Assembly: GCA_004802705.1 (NCBI GenBank) | Contig: SGPL01000233.1 | Coordinates: 11,815-48,844, forward strand | Length of the DNA: 37,030 bases | Direction: 5' to 3' | DNA from: Bondarzewia mesenterica | Taxonomy: Eukaryota > Basidiomycota > Agaricomycetes > Russulales > Bondarzewiaceae | In this document: piece after piece, positions 32,812 through 37,030 of the stretch | Layout of the letters: every line of letters starts with the position of its first letter | Position numbering within the stretch: the stretch's first letter is position 1 | Notes under the pieces: generated by a model | Database searches by the model: none | The model's input: the letters and a program-made list of their open reading frames with translations, nothing else | What the model was told of the DNA's origin: nothing | Made by a program: the position numbers and the translations under genes

Positions 32812-35800
32812 ACTTGTCACCAGCCGTCTTCCAAACATACTGTACGCGCGTATTGAGTCTGCTTCAGGTCTGCCTTTTGCTCAATATATCCTTCTCCATC
32901 TGATTCCTGTCCGTTTCTCTGTTGAAAAGGTCCCCGGACGCCCCTTCTCTCGTAAGGCCTGTGTTGTGGTTAAGATTACTTCAGTCGGCCGGAACTTCGT
33001 CTTCTACCACTTCCCACCTATTAGGCTGCAGCGCCGACCGGCTCCGTTCTTCGCTATGACTTGCTGTCACCACACGCCCGATGTCTTGATTCATCTCGTC
33101 GCAACCGTCAAAAATGCAAAGCTTCATCAATGCCGCCTCAATCCCCTCCCATTTGTATGTACACCCAAGCTACTCATTCAATTACGCGTGTGTGACCTGA
33201 ATTCCTATGAGTAGACGGACGCACCTGTTGCTTCGCGAGCGGGCCGCACAATCGTTCTGATCTAATCTTTCTCTTGCGGACACCCGAGCTGGTGTTTCGA
33301 CTCGCTTCGCAGTCTCCAAAGCTCAGGACACGCCTTACGTGGTGTCTTATTTGCCCCCGCGTTCATGCTGACATACGGGTCACCTGGTCCTCCTTCGTCG
33401 CAGCGCCGAAGCCAATTGCGCGAGTCACACGCGATCACAAGCGCACACTAAGCAGCCTTCATGCATGTTCTTCGCCCGAAACGATCTCTCTCTCGCAAGG
33501 CCATGCCGTACAGCGTGTCTGCTACAAGTGCGGACCGCGACGGCATTGGCTCCACAATTCTCCGTGTGATCACGATGCAAATATGGTAAGTAAAGGTACA
33601 GACCCCTGGCTGCACAGTAACACATGTGGGTTGCAACAGACGCGGGGATGACTGGAATGTCAACGGGCGTGCGGCGTCCTTGAAACCCGTAAGCCCTTCC
33701 CCACATTTGACCATACTGTTGTCGTGGGGGGATAGTGCTGCTATACACTATTGCTCCGTTTGGTCGTCGTGCTCCAGTGCTTTGGTCCACGATCGCGCGG
33801 ATGGACGATATTTTCACACCGGCGTACTAATGGGCCAAGAGAAGTGGGAGTGGCAGGAGGCGTGCCCGAAAGAACCCTCCGGCGCTGTGTGCGAAGAGGC
33901 CACGAAAAGGACGTCAATTCGAGATCGTAGCTCGAGGCAGACGACGAGATCCATCAAGCGGCAGTGGATCTGTTCTCGCGCGCGGCACCGACGCTGTTTT
34001 TCTCGTCTTATAGGAAGCCTTTTCTGATTTTCCGAAGGCAGAGGGGGACGTTCGAACTTCGCGGCTACAGGCTCCGATTAGGAATTCACTGATGGCGCCC
34101 TGTGAGAACCAAGGCGACGAACTATGGCCAAGTGATGCGACCTTCTGCGCCCCGAGGCGGTCACGCTGGTCAGTTTCCCTTGCTCGTTCGGATTTCCCCG
34201 ACCCTGTGGCCGCTTCTGTTCTTTCGAAGGACGAACTGATCCTTAGATGCCTCGCGGCATGTGTATTCAGCACGTCCGTGTAATGCGCCGGAAGAAGATC
34301 ACGTACAGGTATATAGGTGGGCGTATAGCACTTGCAGATACATTTCCAATGCTCTCTACATCGACTCTTATTCATACCTCATGCTCGCATCAGTAAATAT
34401 GCTCCGCATTTCTCAAGTAGGCAGGTTGGTTCCAAGTTCCAGCCATCCGAGCGCATTATCTCCCCATCCTTGCTTTGAGTAACATTAACTTACACGTTGC
34501 AAACTTCAAATTCCCCGCATAATAAGCTGCGCTCTGCGTCTGCCAATTCAAATAATGCATTGACACGCGGAGGCATCATATGTAACAGCGGCGAATTTGG
34601 CTGATTCGCGACGTCGGGGTACGTACGTCGGCGCTTTGAATCTCGACTTTTTTTTTTCTCATTGTTTTTGTCAACGTTGTAATCGCGATTTGCGGCGCCC
34701 AGCCACCGTGGCCGGACGCGAGAAATTTGTATAATACATTGGGACTCCGCGCCGCCGGACATTCCGGAGCTACTGGATCGGGGTACTTCTGGGGTCCGCA
34801 CTGTCCATATAGCACTTGCTAACACGTGTTCATGGCAGGACGAATAATGCACCGTGTAATGCTCAGCGCCCAGCATGCCGCGTCATGCAGCCGGCGTTGT
34901 GATTGCTGTTCACATGCACACCATAGCCACATGAATTACAGTGCGTCATTTTCATTTTCTCATTGTATGTCCGAAAACATAGGATACCGAAGGGTCCTCG
35001 GGACAGCACATACGAAAAAAATAATCCGGGGAGTCTGGCAGAGGGACGATTCCCCCGCTCCCCTGCCTGCCCCTCTTCCACAAACCCCAAACCTGCCTGG
35101 AAACAAGGAACGCGGGTGCTCGCTCAGCCTCGATCAATCTGCGTGAGCGGGCGTCCTTTGAGACCGCCCGAGGTCCTGTTGAAATTTCGGCACGCGATGG
35201 GCTCATTTTCATGCGGTTCTGGGGCAGTTTTGACATGCCCCACGCCGAGTGCTTTGGATTTTCTGCTGTTCGAGGCTGCATTTAGAAAGTGCTGATTTCC
35301 GATATGATACTTTTTTTATGATAGCAAGATAATAGGCCCTCGTCGGTCTGGCTGCGCCGCGTCCGAGTCGCAGAGATGTTGGATGGTTCGGACGTCGAGA
35401 CGTCGAAGAGTCGAAATGCATGCTGCGGCGGAGAAGCGCTCGCTTCCGTACGCGTCAAGGTTGCATACGTCCCGTCCTCAGCACAGGACATCCGAGGGAA
35501 CGGAACATGTTGTACCGACTCCACCACCACCTCCCTTGCTTTCATCATCGCGTGGCCATCTAATCTCACATAGTGCGGACAAAACTCACGTTCAATGCAA
35601 TAGGTTCAACAGGAGATCTTTCTGAGACTCGTTGCGGCCTATATACAACAAAGAAGGACGTCTTCCGTGCGTTGGCCTTCGGCTGCCTTCACTTCGTTCC
35701 GTAACATACCTCGCATCTCCAAGCTTTCCGGAGTCTCTTCGGAGGCCTCGTGCATAATAGTCGCCCTTGTCAGCGTCAAACCCATACGTCCACCGCATGC

Positions 35801-37030
35801 ATCCAGTCTCGCCCATGGACGACGGGCTCACCATCGGACCTTGCCTTTTTTTTTCTAAGACCTGCAGCGCGTGGTACGCATGGCGTCCGGGTCCCTGATT
35901 TTGCTTTGCCTGTGTGTCCATTGGACAGCCCATTGGACTCATCTAATGACAGCGGTGCCGTAGGGTGCCGTCTGTTCAATCGCGAAATGAATGCATGAAC
36001 GCCGACCTAACAGGGCCTACCCTATCCACTCTTTCCCGTTCGACAACATACCACTCAATATCCAACTAGACTAGTGGATATTAAATGGCAGTACTGTTAC
36101 AGATGGCTCTTTGTTCGGATGTCAGAACTATAACACGCGGTCAAGCTTGATGCTCACTGCTGCACGACTATTTATTCATATTTTTTTCAAGCTCGGGCTG
36201 ATCACAGTCTGCAGGTACATACACACACTCCGAGACTTTCTCATACCGACTTCTCACACTTCCGCGGACATGAATTCGTTGTGTTCACGCCGAACCTTTT
36301 TTTTTATATATCCCAGGGGCTTGAATGTACCTTTAAGACGTTAGCAGCGATCGTTCGGAAACGCCCTCCTCAGACCTCCTCAGACCCGCGGCAGCAGTAA
36401 AGACCAGGCTGCAGCATGCCCAACTGCATCTAGCTGACTGCACCCATTCAGCTCAATCAAATACCCATACTACGACTAGCTTTGAATCTTGGTCATGTCA
36501 GGATGTCCATGCGATGAGTCCATGCAGTGCTATCACGTTAACTCTGAGCCCTTCCATTTTTCGCAACAGGAGTTGAAGGGATTGACAGCGTGCGATGTAC
36601 ACGAGTTATAGCTTTGTGCTCATAGTCTCAGTCATGTTGACCCATTCGAGGAAGTATCACACGCAGATCGCTGCTTATCGATCATTCAATATCCAAGTCC
36701 TGCCTGTAGTGCAGGTTGCAGGCGTCGGGATCGCGAGGTGGTACCGGGAACGGGTAAGAAGGTACCCGCAGCTTCGACGCCGTTGTGGTGGCAAACACCA
36801 AAGAGTGGATTTTTTTGGATATTGAATGGCCATGGGAGATCATTACACCGCCAGGGCCTCGTATGAGATGAGACTGAGAGTGAGAAATAAGAATCATTCT
36901 GAAAGTGAATTCGGATCTGTCCTGAAGTGAATCAGAAATGAATCCAAAATTCCGAATTGGGAATCATTTGCGGCCCAAACCTGAAATGGTGCTGTGCGCC
37001 GCAAATGTCAGAACCAAGCCAAATTTCATC
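32812..37030. other. Long gene-poor right flank
   Basis: About 4.2 kb contains only short, overlapping open frames on both strands with no recognisable domain, no convincing splice-joined model, and no terminal repeats or transposase motifs. Small features are a T-run at about 34650 and a 10-base tandem duplication at 36366. It may hold fragments of the broken frame to its left, distal regulatory sequence for the GATA factor, or genes on either side that lie outside the window. Confidence 0.5.
36366..36385. repeat. 10-base tandem duplication
   Basis: The unit CTCCTCAGAC occurs twice head to tail. No function is suggested. Confidence 0.7.

Noticed and set aside
32602..32838. 78-codon minus-strand frame opposite the broken plus-strand frame
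   Set aside because: No recognisable domain. It may be a shadow of the plus-strand sequence, though it keeps the pseudogene call weak.
33529..33576. CYKCG...H...C resembling a retrotransposon zinc knuckle
   Set aside because: The spacing does not fit CX2CX4HX4C, and no gag or polymerase sequence is nearby.
34092..34283. 63-codon plus-strand frame beginning MAPCENQGDELW
   Set aside because: The opposite strand is open over the same stretch and no domain or splice partner is seen, so I treat it as chance.
36075..36830. Two near-identical 15-mers (TGGATATTRAATGGC) at 36075 and 36816
   Set aside because: Only two short copies with a mismatch and no element structure between them; could be chance.

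Overview
The window looks like nuclear DNA of a filamentous basidiomycete, probably a mushroom-forming agaricomycete. Genes are dense and cut by many short GT-AG introns (mostly 45-80 nt). The protein families are fungal: an AreA/NIT2-type GATA factor, a Ctf4/Mcl1 replisome protein and a mitochondrial TFB-type factor. There is no sign of operons, CRISPR, a virus or an intact transposon. The left end carries scattered Ns up to about position 2650 and is probably a low-quality contig edge.

Layout. 1-1367: N-bearing, no gene seen. 1368-3999 (-): TAPT1/Emp65 membrane protein, divergent across about 220 bp from 4221-6114 (+), a mitochondrial TFB-like factor. 6364-10705 (-): Mcl1/Ctf4/WDHD1, divergent across about 280 bp with two MCB boxes from 10989-12945 (+), a mitochondrial PDK/BCKDK-type kinase. 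13341-16966 (+): a long unnamed protein whose C-terminus looks like an Ulp1/SENP (C48) domain with Ser at the catalytic Cys position. 17733-17930 (-): a small basic ORF. 19003-20510 (+): secreted SGNH/GDSL esterase, convergent with 20754-22079 (-), an extended SDR reductase. 22782-27834 (-): Sec7+PH ARF-GEF. 28156-31958 (-): AreA-type GATA factor. 31959-37030: about 5 kb in which I could assign no gene.

I traced splice sites by eye. The exon sums are exact multiples of three for TAPT1, the TFB factor, the Ulp1-like gene, the esterase, the reductase, the Sec7 gene and the GATA factor, which supports those models. The Mcl1 and kinase models are each one base short of a multiple of three, at places where conserved protein sequence jumps frame. 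The kinase also has an in-frame TAG. These are either homopolymer-type sequencing errors or real lesions.

Functional themes are housekeeping: mitochondrial transcription and metabolic control, DNA replication, ER/Golgi membrane biology, and nitrogen regulation. The item most worth following is the Ulp1-like protein, a candidate pseudo-protease or serine-substituted C48 protein with a 17-residue His-Asp spacing identical to that of yeast Ulp1.
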